Part shown: piece by piece, positions 42,151 through 51,414 of the stretch | How positions within the stretch are numbered: the stretch's first letter is position 1 | Layout: each line of letters begins with the position of its first letter | DNA from: CAZMXS01 sp964570325 | GTDB taxonomy: Bacteria > Verrucomicrobiota > Kiritimatiellia > CAIQIC01 > CAZMXS01 | Assembly: GCA_964570325.1 (NCBI GenBank) | Contig: CAZMXS010000001.1 | Span: 1-64,000 of the forward strand | DNA length: 64,000 nt | Reading direction: 5' to 3' | Program-made: the position numbers and the translations under genes | The notes under the pieces: model-generated | What the model was told of the DNA's origin: nothing | The model's input: the letters and a program-made list of their open reading frames with translations, nothing else | Databases searched by the model: none

Positions 42151-43055
42151 AACCGCCACGCATCGGAGCTGAAAACCGACGCAGGCCGGATCCGCAGCAT
42201 CGCGGCAATGAAATTCCTCGCGGCCGCACGCTCCCCCCGCTCCGCCGCCCACCGTGCGTTCAAGAGACAACGGTTGGCATAAGTACGCCGCAGCGCGGGT
42301 GCCAGTTCCGCGCGCAATCCGGCCGGCGCCGCGCGCAACGCCTGCCGCTTGGCCGCGTATTCCTGGCGGATGATTGCTAGCGTCGAATATCCGCCGCTGG
42401 CCTGGCGGTCGTGGTAGCGGTACTGGACCAGCGGCTCGGCCAGGTACACCACATCGCCATCCAGCGCCAGCCGCAGCCACATCTCCAGGTCCAGCGTCAA
42501 GGGCAGCCGCGCGTCAAACCGGCCCGCGCGCGTCAGGCACTCCCGCCGGAGCACCACGCTCGGACAGCACACTGGATTAGACTTGCCCAGCATAAGCCGC
42601 CGGAAAAAATCCGCGCCGTGCGCCTCGTAATCGGCCTCGGACGCCTCGAACCCCTCCCATTTCCGCGGCGGCTCCACGCCGGCCGCATCGATCTGCGCGA
42701 CCGCGGAAAAGGCCAGCGCGGCGCGCGGATTCCGTTCCAGCACCGCGACTTTCGCCTCCAGGTTCCGCGGCGCCATAAGATCGTCCTGGTGGAAGATGCT
42801 CAGGTACTTCCCAGTCGCCAGCTCGGCACAGCGATTCCAGTTGCCGGCGATACCCAGACGGGCAGCGTTCCGTTCCACCCGCACCCGTGGTCCCGCGAAT
42901 CGCGCCGCGATGGCGGCCGAATCGTCGGCCGAGGCGTCGTCAACCACGATCAGCTCGAAGTCTTGCAGCGTCTGCCTCAGCACGCTTTCGAGCGCCGCGG
43001 CAAGGAAGCACGCACCATTGAAAACCGGCAGGCCGACGGTAACAAGCGGGGGCAA
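42084..43055 (-). CDS. GT2-family glycosyltransferase, C-terminus in repeat
   Basis: A 323-residue GT-A enzyme: LPVFNGACFLAAALESV, IVVDDASADDS, and SIFHQDDLM near residue 90 as the metal-binding motif, with a long alpha-helical C-terminal domain. Starts at TTG (43053-43055) with AAGGGA eight bases upstream; no ATG fits. The last 20 or so residues (from about LLCPLRRDRA) are read from repeat D1, so the native stop codon has probably been lost. Likely transfers a sugar to the growing chain; donor unknown. Confidence 0.86.
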   Translation of the reverse strand: MPPLVTVGLPVFNGACFLAAALESVLRQTLQDFELIVVDDASADDSAAIAARFAGPRVRVERNAARLGIAGNWNRCAELATGKYLSIFHQDDLMAPRNLEAKVAVLERNPRAALAFSAVAQIDAAGVEPPRKWEGFEASEADYEAHGADFFRRLMLGKSNPVCCPSVVLRRECLTRAGRFDARLPLTLDLEMWLRLALDGDVVYLAEPLVQYRYHDRQASGGYSTLAIIRQEYAAKRQALRAAPAGLRAELAPALRRTYANRCLLNARWAAERGERAAARNFIAAMLRIRPASVFSSDAWRLLCPLRRDRANSIPAKTADRRT

Positions 43056-43074
43056 GCAGGGAATCCCTTGGGGG

Positions 43075-44316
43075 TTACGCGGCGGTGATGGTGCTATTTA
43101 GCATCCGCTCCAACTGCCCGACAGCCTTGTCCCAGGTCCACTCGCGCACCACCCGTTCCCGCCCCTGGCGGCCCAACTGGTCCCGCAAGGACTCATCCAT
43201 GAGCACACGCCGGATGGCCGCGCCAAACAGCGCCGGGTCATCGTTGTCCACCATCACGCCGGTTTCACCCGGGACAATGGTCTCGCGCACGCCACCCTCG
43301 GCGATCGCCACCACGGGCGTGCCACAGGCGCACGCTTCCAACGGCGCGAACCCGAACGGCTCCAGCCGCGATGCATAGATAAACGCGCGGGCCCGCTGCA
43401 TGCCCGCCACCAGTTCCGCATCGGACACCATCACGCGAAACTCAACGCGCACGCCGAGACGCTGCGCCAACGAAAGGCAATCCGCCTGGTAACGTTCGTC
43501 CGCCGCGTTTCCCAGCCAAAGCAGCAGCGGGCGCCGCGCCGGTTCGATAGCCGCCAGCGCCCGAATGATTCGGTCAATCCCCTTGGTCCACAGCACGGCG
43601 CCAACGCCTAGCACATAATCGCACCGTCCGCCGTTACCGGGCTTGAACAAATCGGCATCCACGCCAAGATAACAGACCCACGCGTCCAACCCGTAAGCGC
43701 GGAGAATGCTTTCGCGGCTGAAGTAGGAATTAACCAAAATGCGTTGATAAGCCGCGGCATTTTCGCGCTCGTCCCGGATTTGCCGCCGGTTGGCTTGCAC
43801 ATAAATGAGATCTTCAACAAACCAACGCCAGTACCTGGGCGCCAACCGGCGCTTATGTCGGGGCGCGGGGATGGCGGCAAATGGATGCCAGGGGCGGGCC
43901 TCGTATAATTCACGAAATGGTTCCTGCAGATAGATGACGGCGGGGATCCGGACGTATCTCCCTAATGGACTGGCGCAAACATAAGGGGACGTGTTCGCCA
44001 GACACACGTCAAATTTGCCTTCATGGATTTCTGCCGCAACCCGCCGACAATGAACATCCATGGCGCGCCATTGCGCCGCCACGCCGCTTGCATAGGCGCG
44101 CGCCGCGCGAAAAGGTCCATGAACCCGGCACACCGCCCGCTCCAAGGGGATCGCATGCACCGGACCGAAGGCGGCGAGCGGGCAATACTCCGGCTCGGGC
44201 GGCGGCGGGCTCCAGATTTCCACTGCATGGCCGCGAGCGACGAGTCCCCGCAGATGATAATAGAGCGCCCGCTTGCCGCCGCCGCTCGGCAGATTATGCC
44301 AGACTGCAATTCTCAT
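43075..44316 (-). CDS. GT4-family glycosyltransferase
   Basis: A 413-residue GT-B enzyme. IAVWHNLPSGGGKRALYYHL gives the first strand and the glycine loop. VLGVGAVLWTKGID near residue 240 opens the donor domain and LEPFGFAPLEACACGTPVVA near 318 is the GT4 glutamate motif. ATG at 44316; a longer in-frame reading through repeat C3 starts 210 bases earlier but adds basic, unlikely sequence. Spacing of 19 bases to the GT2 gene downstream suggests co-transcription. Confidence 0.9.
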   Translation of the reverse strand: MRIAVWHNLPSGGGKRALYYHLRGLVARGHAVEIWSPPPPEPEYCPLAAFGPVHAIPLERAVCRVHGPFRAARAYASGVAAQWRAMDVHCRRVAAEIHEGKFDVCLANTSPYVCASPLGRYVRIPAVIYLQEPFRELYEARPWHPFAAIPAPRHKRRLAPRYWRWFVEDLIYVQANRRQIRDERENAAAYQRILVNSYFSRESILRAYGLDAWVCYLGVDADLFKPGNGGRCDYVLGVGAVLWTKGIDRIIRALAAIEPARRPLLLWLGNAADERYQADCLSLAQRLGVRVEFRVMVSDAELVAGMQRARAFIYASRLEPFGFAPLEACACGTPVVAIAEGGVRETIVPGETGVMVDNDDPALFGAAIRRVLMDESLRDQLGRQGRERVVREWTWDKAVGQLERMLNSTITAA

Positions 44317-44350
44317 GCGCACAGCCAGAGCGGGCAGCGAGAAAAAATTA

Positions 44351-44415
44351 AGCGCCGCCAAAAAGCACGATAAGCGCAAAACTCTTTGGCGGCGCCTGCG
44401 CCTTCTTGCGGCTAT
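44351..44415. repeat. repeat family C, copy C3
   Basis: agcgccgccaaaaagcacga on one side and ctgcgccttcttgcggct on the other, 65 bases with a central actctttggcggc. Confidence 0.65.
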
Positions 44416-44434
44416 CCAGCAAACCCATTCCGGC

Positions 44435-45241
44435 TCACATCGCTTGGACTGGTTTCTCGAACACACCCTTGAACAGACCGCCAGCCGCGGTCCGACCGCC
44501 GCCGGGCACCACTTCCTTCCAAACAAGCCGGAATGCTTCTGTCAACCGTCCGACCGCATGCTCGCTAAAGGCATGCGGCTCCGTCGAGCTTGGCTTGTCC
44601 TCCAAATGCACGATCAGCAGAAACCGGCCGGCCGGCCGCAGAATCCGGTGGATTTCGCCCAGCGCCCGGACTGGATCTTCCACATGGTCGAGGTTATTGC
44701 GCGACACAACGATATCCACGGATTCGCTGGTCAACGGGATTTGCTCTGCCTTGACCGGTAGGTAAATCACATGGCCGCCCTCCGGCAACAACCCCGCCGC
44801 CTGGAACGGTTCCGCTAGCGGCTCGATGGCAATGCCGACGCGCGCCCCGCAGGACTCGAGAAACCCGACGAGCCCCGGCCCGACCTCCACCACGACCCGC
44901 CCCTCGAAGATGCCCGGGCTCAGCGCCAATTCCGCAGCGATGCGCAGCACCTGCGCCCGCGACTCGATTGCGCGAAGCGCATGGTAATCCCATGGCCGGC
45001 GCGCGGCCCACCCCTCCCATTCACCCGCCGCGCGCAGCAACGTTTCCGAATCAAGCCCCGACGCGTGTTGATCCCACAGCCGGCCGGAGCGCAGGCGTGC
45101 CACCCATTGCCGCTCCCAGAAATCCAACTCGGCCCGCAGCTTATCCCGGTCGGCCACTTGCGCCTTTTGCAGAACATAGTCCGGATCAACTAACGCATGC
45201 AACCGGTCGCGCAGCCGCAATTTTCCGCGAAGCGGGCTCAT
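44435..45241 (-). CDS. class I SAM-dependent methyltransferase
   Basis: A 268-residue protein with a helical N-terminal third (W- and R-rich) and a methyltransferase core: VVEVGPGLVGFL near residue 117, IEPLAEPF at the strand-2 site, VDIVVSRNNLDHVEDP near 172 and LRPAGRFLLIVHLED. The start ATG at 45241 precedes MSPLRGKLRL; a longer frame to 45340 crosses repeat-like spacer. It stands alone between spacer C3 and a 324-base spacer. Substrate unknown; the overall plan recalls methyltransferases of O-antigen and capsule loci. Confidence 0.84.
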   Translation of the reverse strand: MSPLRGKLRLRDRLHALVDPDYVLQKAQVADRDKLRAELDFWERQWVARLRSGRLWDQHASGLDSETLLRAAGEWEGWAARRPWDYHALRAIESRAQVLRIAAELALSPGIFEGRVVVEVGPGLVGFLESCGARVGIAIEPLAEPFQAAGLLPEGGHVIYLPVKAEQIPLTSESVDIVVSRNNLDHVEDPVRALGEIHRILRPAGRFLLIVHLEDKPSSTEPHAFSEHAVGRLTEAFRLVWKEVVPGGGRTAAGGLFKGVFEKPVQAM

Positions 45242-45565
45242 GGGGGTAAGGATTCCGCCAAAGATTCTGATTGAGATTTCGGATCGGGCGGACGAGCAGA
45301 CGAGCGCGAAATCATCCGTCGCTCTGCCGGGAAGTTTCACTGACGTTGTGTATCACGCCCAATATCATGCGGGCGAAAATCAAAAGGCTCAATCCGGGGC
45401 TTCCCGATATACGGCTATATCTATGTTCCATGGCCGTGTGGCGATCAACACCGATCCATGTAAACAGGCTCAAACAATGCCTGACTCGACCGGTTGCTCA
45501 AGTTCCTGGATTTCAAGGGCCAACCACAGCCTGGCCTTGCGTCCCCGTTCGGACAAACGACGGCT
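45242..45565. other. gene-free spacer with repeat-like ends
   Basis: 324 bases. No gene is supported; a plus-strand frame of 156 codons here has no recognisable domain and overlaps the next minus gene. The right end carries aaaaggggacgggtttattt (45570 side), a motif often found beside REP-type elements in bacterial genomes (family E), and the adjacent gene reads its last residues from it. Confidence 0.5.
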
Positions 45566-46564
45566 TCAAAAGGGGACGGGTTTATTTTTGGCGAATCGGC
45601 ACTCCGCCAACCCAAGCACAAAGCCGTCGTCCATATCGGGCGGAACAGCGGCCACATCGTAATGCCAGTCTTCCTCGACCCGATTCTCGAGGCACATCCG
45701 CGCCAACCGGGCCACTGCCGCCCGGTCGTAGCCATCCATGAAATGGCTAAAAAGACCGTACTTGGTGAACCAGACAAAGCGACGATAGCCCTGACGTTCC
45801 AGCAACTCAAAAGGTTCCCCCCAATCGGCGTCTGCTCGAGCGCACAAGATGGGATGCCACTCAAAGATAACCGCCGGACGGCATTGCTTTAACGTCTCCG
45901 CGGCGCCCGCCAGCACCCGGCCATCAAGCCCGTCCACGTCCGTCTTGAGCACGTCCACGGGCTCGGAAATGGCGCGCGCGCGCAGGACATCAAAGGCTAC
46001 CGTTTCCGCGGTGCGCGCTCCCTGCGCGCTGCGCGAACCGCTGGCAAGGTCCACCAGCGCGCGCTCCCGCCCGCCGCCCGCCGAGAGCAGCGCCTCCAAG
46101 ATCACGCACTCGGGCAGGTGCGCCGTATTGCGCCGCAGGTAGGCGCAGGTGGCCGCGTCGCCCTCGACGCAGTAGCAGCGCCCCAGCGCTTCAGGCGCGT
46201 TGGCTTTCAGCAGCAGCGCCGTGTCACCGATCCCGGCGCCGATATCCACAATTGCCAGCGTCCGCCGCCGCCATTGGTGGACCTGCCAGACCAACTCCAG
46301 CAGCGGGTTGTTGTAGGCCCGGCACTGGCGGACGGTGACGGGATAACTGTAGTTGAACGGCGCATAGACCGGCGCGCCGTAAACGGTCGTGCGCACCACA
46401 CCGGCGCAGCGCCGGCGGAAACCGTGCCACGCGCGCCACCATGCGCGGCCGAGCTTCGGTCGCCGCGCGATGCGCTCTGTGGCGACAAAAGCGTTGAACA
46501 GCGCGGACTGCCAGACACTATAGTCGCACCGTTCTTGAGATTGGGCTTGCGATTGATGCGGCAT
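45566..46564 (-). CDS. FkbM-family methyltransferase
   Basis: A 332-residue protein of the FkbM type. The SAM loop is IVDIGAGIGDTALLLKA near residue 105, followed by CVEGDA, and VDVLKTDVDGLDGRV near 200 is the diagnostic FkbM motif. FkbM-like enzymes O-methylate sugars in polysaccharide loci. The C-terminal eight residues (AKNKPVPF) are read out of a family E motif (aaataaacccgtccc on the coding strand), so the stop may be secondary. ATG at 46564 is preferred; a TTG five codons upstream also fits. Confidence 0.82.
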   Translation of the reverse strand: MPHQSQAQSQERCDYSVWQSALFNAFVATERIARRPKLGRAWWRAWHGFRRRCAGVVRTTVYGAPVYAPFNYSYPVTVRQCRAYNNPLLELVWQVHQWRRRTLAIVDIGAGIGDTALLLKANAPEALGRCYCVEGDAATCAYLRRNTAHLPECVILEALLSAGGGRERALVDLASGSRSAQGARTAETVAFDVLRARAISEPVDVLKTDVDGLDGRVLAGAAETLKQCRPAVIFEWHPILCARADADWGEPFELLERQGYRRFVWFTKYGLFSHFMDGYDRAAVARLARMCLENRVEEDWHYDVAAVPPDMDDGFVLGLAECRFAKNKPVPF

Positions 46565-46594
46565 ATCCACAACGGTCAACCAACGGCTGATCGG

Positions 46595-48205
46595 TTATTC
46601 CAGAACCTGAAATGCGTACAGCCTGACCGCTCCTTTCAGAATGAATTGCAGCCGGATCAGCCGCCCCTGTAATTCGGCCAACGATCTTTCACGCCATGCC
46701 GGACGCAAATGGCAACCATTCGCTTTAATCGGCACCGCATCCGCGGCGGTAAACCCGGCAATTGCCCCCCCCTGATCGTCCATGATCGCCAAGATCAGCT
46801 CCGCCGACTGGGCGGAAGCGTCCGCGTTGATTTCCAAATCGGCGCCTTCCAAAATAAATGATTTAGTCTCCACCATCCCCGCCGCACCCGTATTCTCTAA
46901 ATAAAAAAAGCCTTCCATCCGCAGTTTTGCCAGGCTGACCGACCAGATGGTCTCGTCAGGCTTGCACATGGCAAGGGTGTCATCGTGGCGAATTCGGCAG
47001 CCGGAGTAATAAATATACCATTCGTCCCCCACGGTAAGCGGGGGAGTGGAAGGCGGGAATATCATGCCGTAATCCACGCTGCCCGACGGGCCGCGGGTTA
47101 CCAATGCATATTGCTGGTCCACCCAGGAAAAATCCCAGCCGCAACCACTGCGGGACAGGGCTAAACAAAAGTCCACCTCCCCAATTGACACCTGGTGCAG
47201 AGTCACGTATGCGATATACATTCCATTGGCCGGGTGGACATTCATCGCATAGATGGCTTTACCCGGAGTGCTAAGCGATGCATCTTCAACGTGCATCCAT
47301 GGCGACTCGCCCGATGGGATAAAGAACATCTCAGCCAGAAAGGCCAAGCGACTGGTACCAACATGTGAGCGGAGGAACTGCCGCGAACTGCGACCGCGTT
47401 CGTCGTTGAACCAGATACGGGTGTAGAGGCGATACATCCGCAACTCATCGTCCCAGAAGAGGTTACTCTGTGTGTCCGACCAGCAATCGTCCAGCATCCG
47501 CACGTCAGGATACATACTCCATTTGCTGCCTGAACTAGAATAGGCAAACGCCAGCCCACGGTTGGCCCCCACTCCAGTCAAGCCCACCGTGCCGTAAACC
47601 ATCTTGTAGCGCTGCCCCGACCATCCGGAGGCATGCGGATCGCGATAGACACCCGCGCTGAAACACGGGCTCATCACGATATTACAGAGCGAAGGGAGCA
47701 GGAGCGGCTTTCTCCAGTTGATGCCGTTTGTGGACTCGGCATAACCCAAGTCATAATAGGACCCGATATTCCCAACCCGTCCACTTGAATACCACATCTG
47801 AAAACGCCCGCTCGCATTGGTCAAAACAGAGAAGTAAACGCCAACTCCCGAAGCCGGGCCTTCGGCCAGCTCCCATGCCTGGTCCGCCACCAACACCGGG
47901 ATCCCGTTGTTGTATTTCTCCGCTCGTCCGACGCGCCGCACAATATTAGTTTCACGGAACCGGACCAGCGCATCATCGTAAAAAACGTGGCGTGTCAGGC
48001 CAACCGGAATAGGCTCACGCTCCCAACGGCCGGCCAGCGCCTTGATCTTGTCCATTTCGGCGGCGGGCGCCGGCGGCGCCAGATTGATGGGCTTCTGGCG
48101 GGGAGCGCGTACCGCCGTGCAGCCGGAGAGCGGTATCAAAATCGCCAAGGACAATAGCCGCCCACAAGCCCTGCGAAAGTAATTCGCGCGGACCAACCCC
48201 TTCAT
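46595..48205 (-). CDS. exported lipoprotein with five-bladed-propeller glycosidase-like domain
   Basis: A 536-residue protein with a basic N-terminus, a hydrophobic stretch and a lipobox LSGC near residues 26-29, so it is probably a lipoprotein. The mature part has repeated blade-like segments (RFQMWYSSG, YDLGYAESTNG, YKMVYGTVG, FAYSSSGSKW, WYIYYSGCR) that resemble GH32/43/62-type beta-propeller glycosidases. Clear catalytic residues cannot be assigned by eye. A C-terminal beta domain of about 100 residues may bind sugar. Its ATG overlaps the KpsC/S-like gene stop by 4 bases. It might trim or bind the exported glycan (inference). Confidence 0.68.
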   Translation of the reverse strand: MKGLVRANYFRRACGRLLSLAILIPLSGCTAVRAPRQKPINLAPPAPAAEMDKIKALAGRWEREPIPVGLTRHVFYDDALVRFRETNIVRRVGRAEKYNNGIPVLVADQAWELAEGPASGVGVYFSVLTNASGRFQMWYSSGRVGNIGSYYDLGYAESTNGINWRKPLLLPSLCNIVMSPCFSAGVYRDPHASGWSGQRYKMVYGTVGLTGVGANRGLAFAYSSSGSKWSMYPDVRMLDDCWSDTQSNLFWDDELRMYRLYTRIWFNDERGRSSRQFLRSHVGTSRLAFLAEMFFIPSGESPWMHVEDASLSTPGKAIYAMNVHPANGMYIAYVTLHQVSIGEVDFCLALSRSGCGWDFSWVDQQYALVTRGPSGSVDYGMIFPPSTPPLTVGDEWYIYYSGCRIRHDDTLAMCKPDETIWSVSLAKLRMEGFFYLENTGAAGMVETKSFILEGADLEINADASAQSAELILAIMDDQGGAIAGFTAADAVPIKANGCHLRPAWRERSLAELQGRLIRLQFILKGAVRLYAFQVLE

Positions 48206-49911
48206 GCATTCGCTCCCGTCCCCGCGTTCACAACCTTTGCCCGCGACGTGCGCCGGCCAATCATCGGCGGCGTGCCTTTAGTAATGGTGTCACACAGTGT
48301 CTCCAATCCAACCAACCGGCCCGGCAGGAAACGCTGTGCGTCGGTGATCCGCACAATGGGCTCCAAGGTCTTTTCATCAATCGCAACCGGCTCAAAAGGA
48401 ATCATGCGCTCAAAAAATAGATAATAGACATAGCTGTACAGGCGTTGCAATTGATATGCGGAGAGGGATTCAGGCCGCGCCATTTCGCCCTCGATTAATT
48501 GATCGTAATCTTTCTTGGTGCGCGCATCGCTTGTGAAACCGCGGCCGGCATAGTGGGTCATGGCCGGGAGGATCACTCGCCGCCCGCGCATTGCCAGTTC
48601 AAGCCCGACAGTTGAAGTATAAACCAATCCGCAACGCGCCATGCGCATCAAGGAGTAGGAATTGATCGGCGACTCGGACTTGACCAGCCGGATATTGGCG
48701 GGCAATTGAGCACGCGTGCGCATCAAATAGTCTTCGGTTCGTTCGTTCGAGCGATAAGCAGTTGCCCGCGCCTCCGCAGGATGGCAACGAATGACCAGCA
48801 ACCATTGGGGCCGCCGCTCGAAATATCCCACGAGATAGTCGATCCACTCCAACATGTCCTTGAAAATAGTGTCCATTCCAAGGCCAATCGTGTCGGTAGT
48901 CACATTGGTAAAAGCCACGGCCAATGGACGCTCGTCCAATTGGAGTTGCTGTCGGATACCGGCTTCGTCACGCTGCGATCCGGACCAGAACGTCCTGCCG
49001 ATATAGCCATCGTTACGAATCCATGCTTCAACAAAACGTCGGACGGTCTTTTGCTCGGATGCAGACAGCGCCTGTTCCAATAGAGGGACAGGGTCAAATG
49101 TCATCTGCCGCCAGATGGCATCATTGCGCGCAACCGCAAGCTTCCCCTCCCACGCAAAATCGTGTGTGACATAACGAACCCCCTGTCGCCGACATATCTC
49201 TCCAACCACACGCTCGATCGCATAATCGCCGTTGATCATTACCACGCATTCCGGCCTGATCCGCGCCAGATGCACGGGAATACGGTCAACAATGAGCACG
49301 GCCGTTTTAAGCAGCTCCCGGTAAAGACCTGTGTCTTCCTCGCTCAGCGTCGTTCGGCACAAGTACAGTTGCAGGTTGAGCTCGCACAGTTTTCTAAAAT
49401 CGAATCCATGCCAATGATACCGCTGGCACTCCGGCAGACTCAACCGATCAATCTCCTGCCACGCGGCAAATCCCTCTGCACTCAACGCCCCGAGGGGTTG
49501 ATGCGGGAAGTGCTCCCGATAATAATGCTGCTTCACTTTCAAGCAGTATGGGCACGCACGCCGCCATTCCTTCGGCGTGTGGATATTTCCCATGAAGCAG
49601 AATGGGATCTCACCCTCGCAGTCCAGGAATTCCACATGGTGTCCGCGTTGCCGCAGGCGGACCGCCGTCGCGGTCGCCGTCGCATCGTGGACACGCCACC
49701 CGCGTGGCATGAAAAAGAGGATCCTGCCCTTGGCCGGGTTCGGCGGCCAGCGGTCCAAGCCCCGGGTCAGCTTCTGCATGGCCAAGCCGGCCTTCTTCTC
49801 CAGGCTCGGCTTTTCCCGACACGAGTCGGCCCACTCCTGCAGACCCCAGCGCCAGCCCCGCAGGATCTCGTACGGACCGGGCAGGTACTGGCGGATCAAA
49901 TGCTTGATCAT
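48202..49911 (-). CDS. KpsC/KpsS-like capsule glycosyltransferase
   Basis: A 569-residue protein that resembles capsule biosynthesis proteins of the KpsC/KpsS (beta-Kdo transferase) type in its last third: LLVIRCHPAEAR near residue 370, then SPINSYSLMRMARCGLVYTSTVGLELAMRGRRVI near 420, a GT-B-like donor motif. The N-terminal 60 residues are basic and tryptophan-rich, and a CxxC pair (ACPYCLK) lies near 150. Such enzymes build the lipid-linked Kdo stem of ABC-exported capsules. The ATG at 49911 is chosen over a longer frame to 50013 that lacks family sequence. Assignment is by similarity of this block only. Confidence 0.68.
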   Translation of the reverse strand: MIKHLIRQYLPGPYEILRGWRWGLQEWADSCREKPSLEKKAGLAMQKLTRGLDRWPPNPAKGRILFFMPRGWRVHDATATATAVRLRQRGHHVEFLDCEGEIPFCFMGNIHTPKEWRRACPYCLKVKQHYYREHFPHQPLGALSAEGFAAWQEIDRLSLPECQRYHWHGFDFRKLCELNLQLYLCRTTLSEEDTGLYRELLKTAVLIVDRIPVHLARIRPECVVMINGDYAIERVVGEICRRQGVRYVTHDFAWEGKLAVARNDAIWRQMTFDPVPLLEQALSASEQKTVRRFVEAWIRNDGYIGRTFWSGSQRDEAGIRQQLQLDERPLAVAFTNVTTDTIGLGMDTIFKDMLEWIDYLVGYFERRPQWLLVIRCHPAEARATAYRSNERTEDYLMRTRAQLPANIRLVKSESPINSYSLMRMARCGLVYTSTVGLELAMRGRRVILPAMTHYAGRGFTSDARTKKDYDQLIEGEMARPESLSAYQLQRLYSYVYYLFFERMIPFEPVAIDEKTLEPIVRITDAQRFLPGRLVGLETLCDTITKGTPPMIGRRTSRAKVVNAGTGANA

Positions 49912-49981
49912 GGTTTGTATCCGGACAAACGCATACGCCAATTGATCTACAACAAGGCGCAGGAGTCGCGAAGGGCGAGCA

Positions 49982-50872
49982 CTATGCCTTGCAGCTCTTG
50001 CGCTTTTTAACAACCATTGAAGTGGTGACCGGGCGGCCCGAGCGCAAGGTTAAAAACGCCCGCAGCGTGTACTTCCCACTCGGCTCGCGCAGTCGTTCGA
50101 TGAGCCGCGCGACGAACCCACTTTTCCTAGCCAGCAGCGCCAATGAAGCAAAGCTAAACACACAGCGGTGCTCGATGAAGAACTCTTCGCGGCCCGGCCC
50201 ATCGTGCATGGCCATCTCGCCATCGGGCACTTCGACATATACCACCCCGCCTGACCGCAAATTGTCGCGGCTCTTGCGCAGCATGGCCAACGGGTTCGGC
50301 ACATGCTCGAGAATTTTATTGAACGTGACCAGGTCATAGCGACCCAAACGCGTCGCAATCATGTAATCGCCGGAAACCGCGCGCACCCCCACCCGGCGCC
50401 GCGCGTGCGCCACGGCACGCCGATCAGGGTCCAATACGGTGCAACTCCATCCTTCGGCCTTCATCCGGGCAGGAAACACAGCCAACCCCGACCCAACATC
50501 CAGTAGCGTCGGGCTTCGGCCTAGTGACGCCTGCGTATCCATAAAATTGATTATCCGTCGCACACGTTGCCAGTTGTCAGACTGCTCCGGCGGCAGCGCC
50601 ATGATCCGCTCATAAGCGCAGGCCAAACCGGTGTCGCCGTAAAGCGAACCGACATATTCCCCCTCGTACAGCCGGTCGAGGCTCACGTTCAGACGGCTGA
50701 CAAAATGACCACAGTTCATGCAGCGCCATACATCCCGCCGATACCGGCGCCCCATGAAACAAGCAAACCGGTTCTCCCCCGCCGGCGGCGCGTCGTAGCG
50801 GAACACCAAAATGTGTTTACGGCCGCCGCACATCGCGCAGGGCTGTTTTGATTTTGGAGCGCTCATGGGCAT
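49982..50872 (-). CDS. methyltransferase with N-terminal zinc-ribbon-like motif
   Basis: A 296-residue protein. Four cysteines in two CxxC pairs (about residues 12/15 and 50/53, the second in CMNCGHF) look like a zinc ribbon. The SAM-binding core follows: LLDVGSGLAVFPAR near 128, VLDPDRRAVAHARRR, and YDLVTFNKILEHVPNPL near 180. Methyltransferases of this layout are common in surface-polysaccharide loci. Start ATG at 50872 or at 50866, two codons later; the longer frame upstream runs through repeat C4 and is not used. Substrate unknown. Confidence 0.82.
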   Translation of the reverse strand: MPMSAPKSKQPCAMCGGRKHILVFRYDAPPAGENRFACFMGRRYRRDVWRCMNCGHFVSRLNVSLDRLYEGEYVGSLYGDTGLACAYERIMALPPEQSDNWQRVRRIINFMDTQASLGRSPTLLDVGSGLAVFPARMKAEGWSCTVLDPDRRAVAHARRRVGVRAVSGDYMIATRLGRYDLVTFNKILEHVPNPLAMLRKSRDNLRSGGVVYVEVPDGEMAMHDGPGREEFFIEHRCVFSFASLALLARKSGFVARLIERLREPSGKYTLRAFLTLRSGRPVTTSMVVKKRKSCKA

Positions 50873-50885
50873 TGCTGCACGGAAA

Positions 50886-51055
50886 AATGAAACTACGAAA
50901 GGCGCAAAATGCGCGAACGGAATCCTGTCTTCATGGGGTCGAACTGGCTCGATCCCATCTTCCGGGCTCAGCAAGCTGCGCCCCTACGTCCTTCGGACAG
51001 TTAATACCGGCCCCGATCCTTTTTCTTTCGCGACTTTCGCGTATTTTGTAGTAAA
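50886..51055. repeat. repeat C4 with repeat D2 nested inside
   Basis: Outer arms actacgaaaggcgcaaaatg (about 50890-50912) and ttcgcgactttcgcgtattt (51027-51046) belong to a family C variant also seen at 62961-63093. Between them, 50931-50999 is repeat D2 (ggggtcgaactggctcgatc...ctgcgcccctacgtccttcgg). One element appears to have entered the other. Confidence 0.68.
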
Positions 51056-51414
51056 ATTAATTTCTGTGCGGCCGCGTCGCTGTCCAACCAGCAGACAATC
51101 TCCTGCTCCTCGTCGGCCATATACCGCTCGAACTCCGGCTCGCAGCCCGCCTCGACCAACAGCAGATAAATCCGTCCCGCGACGTTCCGGGTCAGAACCG
51201 CGCGCAGCCCCTGCTCGCACAGCCGGCCATTCATCGAGGGCGTAGCGTAATAACCCCACGATTTGCGTACCACGTCGTACTCCCGGCCGGATGGGGTCAC
51301 GAACGTCACCATCTCATCGGGCGCGAGATCGACGTTGGCGCAATGCCTAATCCGGATGTCCTTTTTCAGGCCGACCACAAACTCGCGCGGCGGACTGACA
51401 GTCTTGATTTTCAC
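51001..51414 (-). CDS. conserved small protein next to sugar amidotransferase
   Basis: A 137-residue protein that I recognise as the kind of hypothetical found beside N-acetyl sugar amidotransferase genes: DIRIRHCANVDLAPDE near residue 20, VTPSGREYDVVRKSWGYYATPSMNGRL near 40 to 65, and EEQEIVCWLD near 115. Its role is unknown. The GTG start (51412-51414) overlaps the upstream stop by 4 bases (GTGA), which strongly supports it over a longer frame. The last 14 residues (NTRKSRKKKDRGRY) are encoded in repeat C4, giving an abnormally basic tail. Confidence 0.75.
   Translation of the reverse strand: MKIKTVSPPREFVVGLKKDIRIRHCANVDLAPDEMVTFVTPSGREYDVVRKSWGYYATPSMNGRLCEQGLRAVLTRNVAGRIYLLLVEAGCEPEFERYMADEEQEIVCWLDSDAAAQKLILLQNTRKSRKKKDRGRY

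Noticed and set aside
45271..45741. Plus-strand frame of 156 codons in the 324-base spacer
   Set aside because: No domain and it overlaps the coding end of the FkbM gene; spacer likely non-coding.
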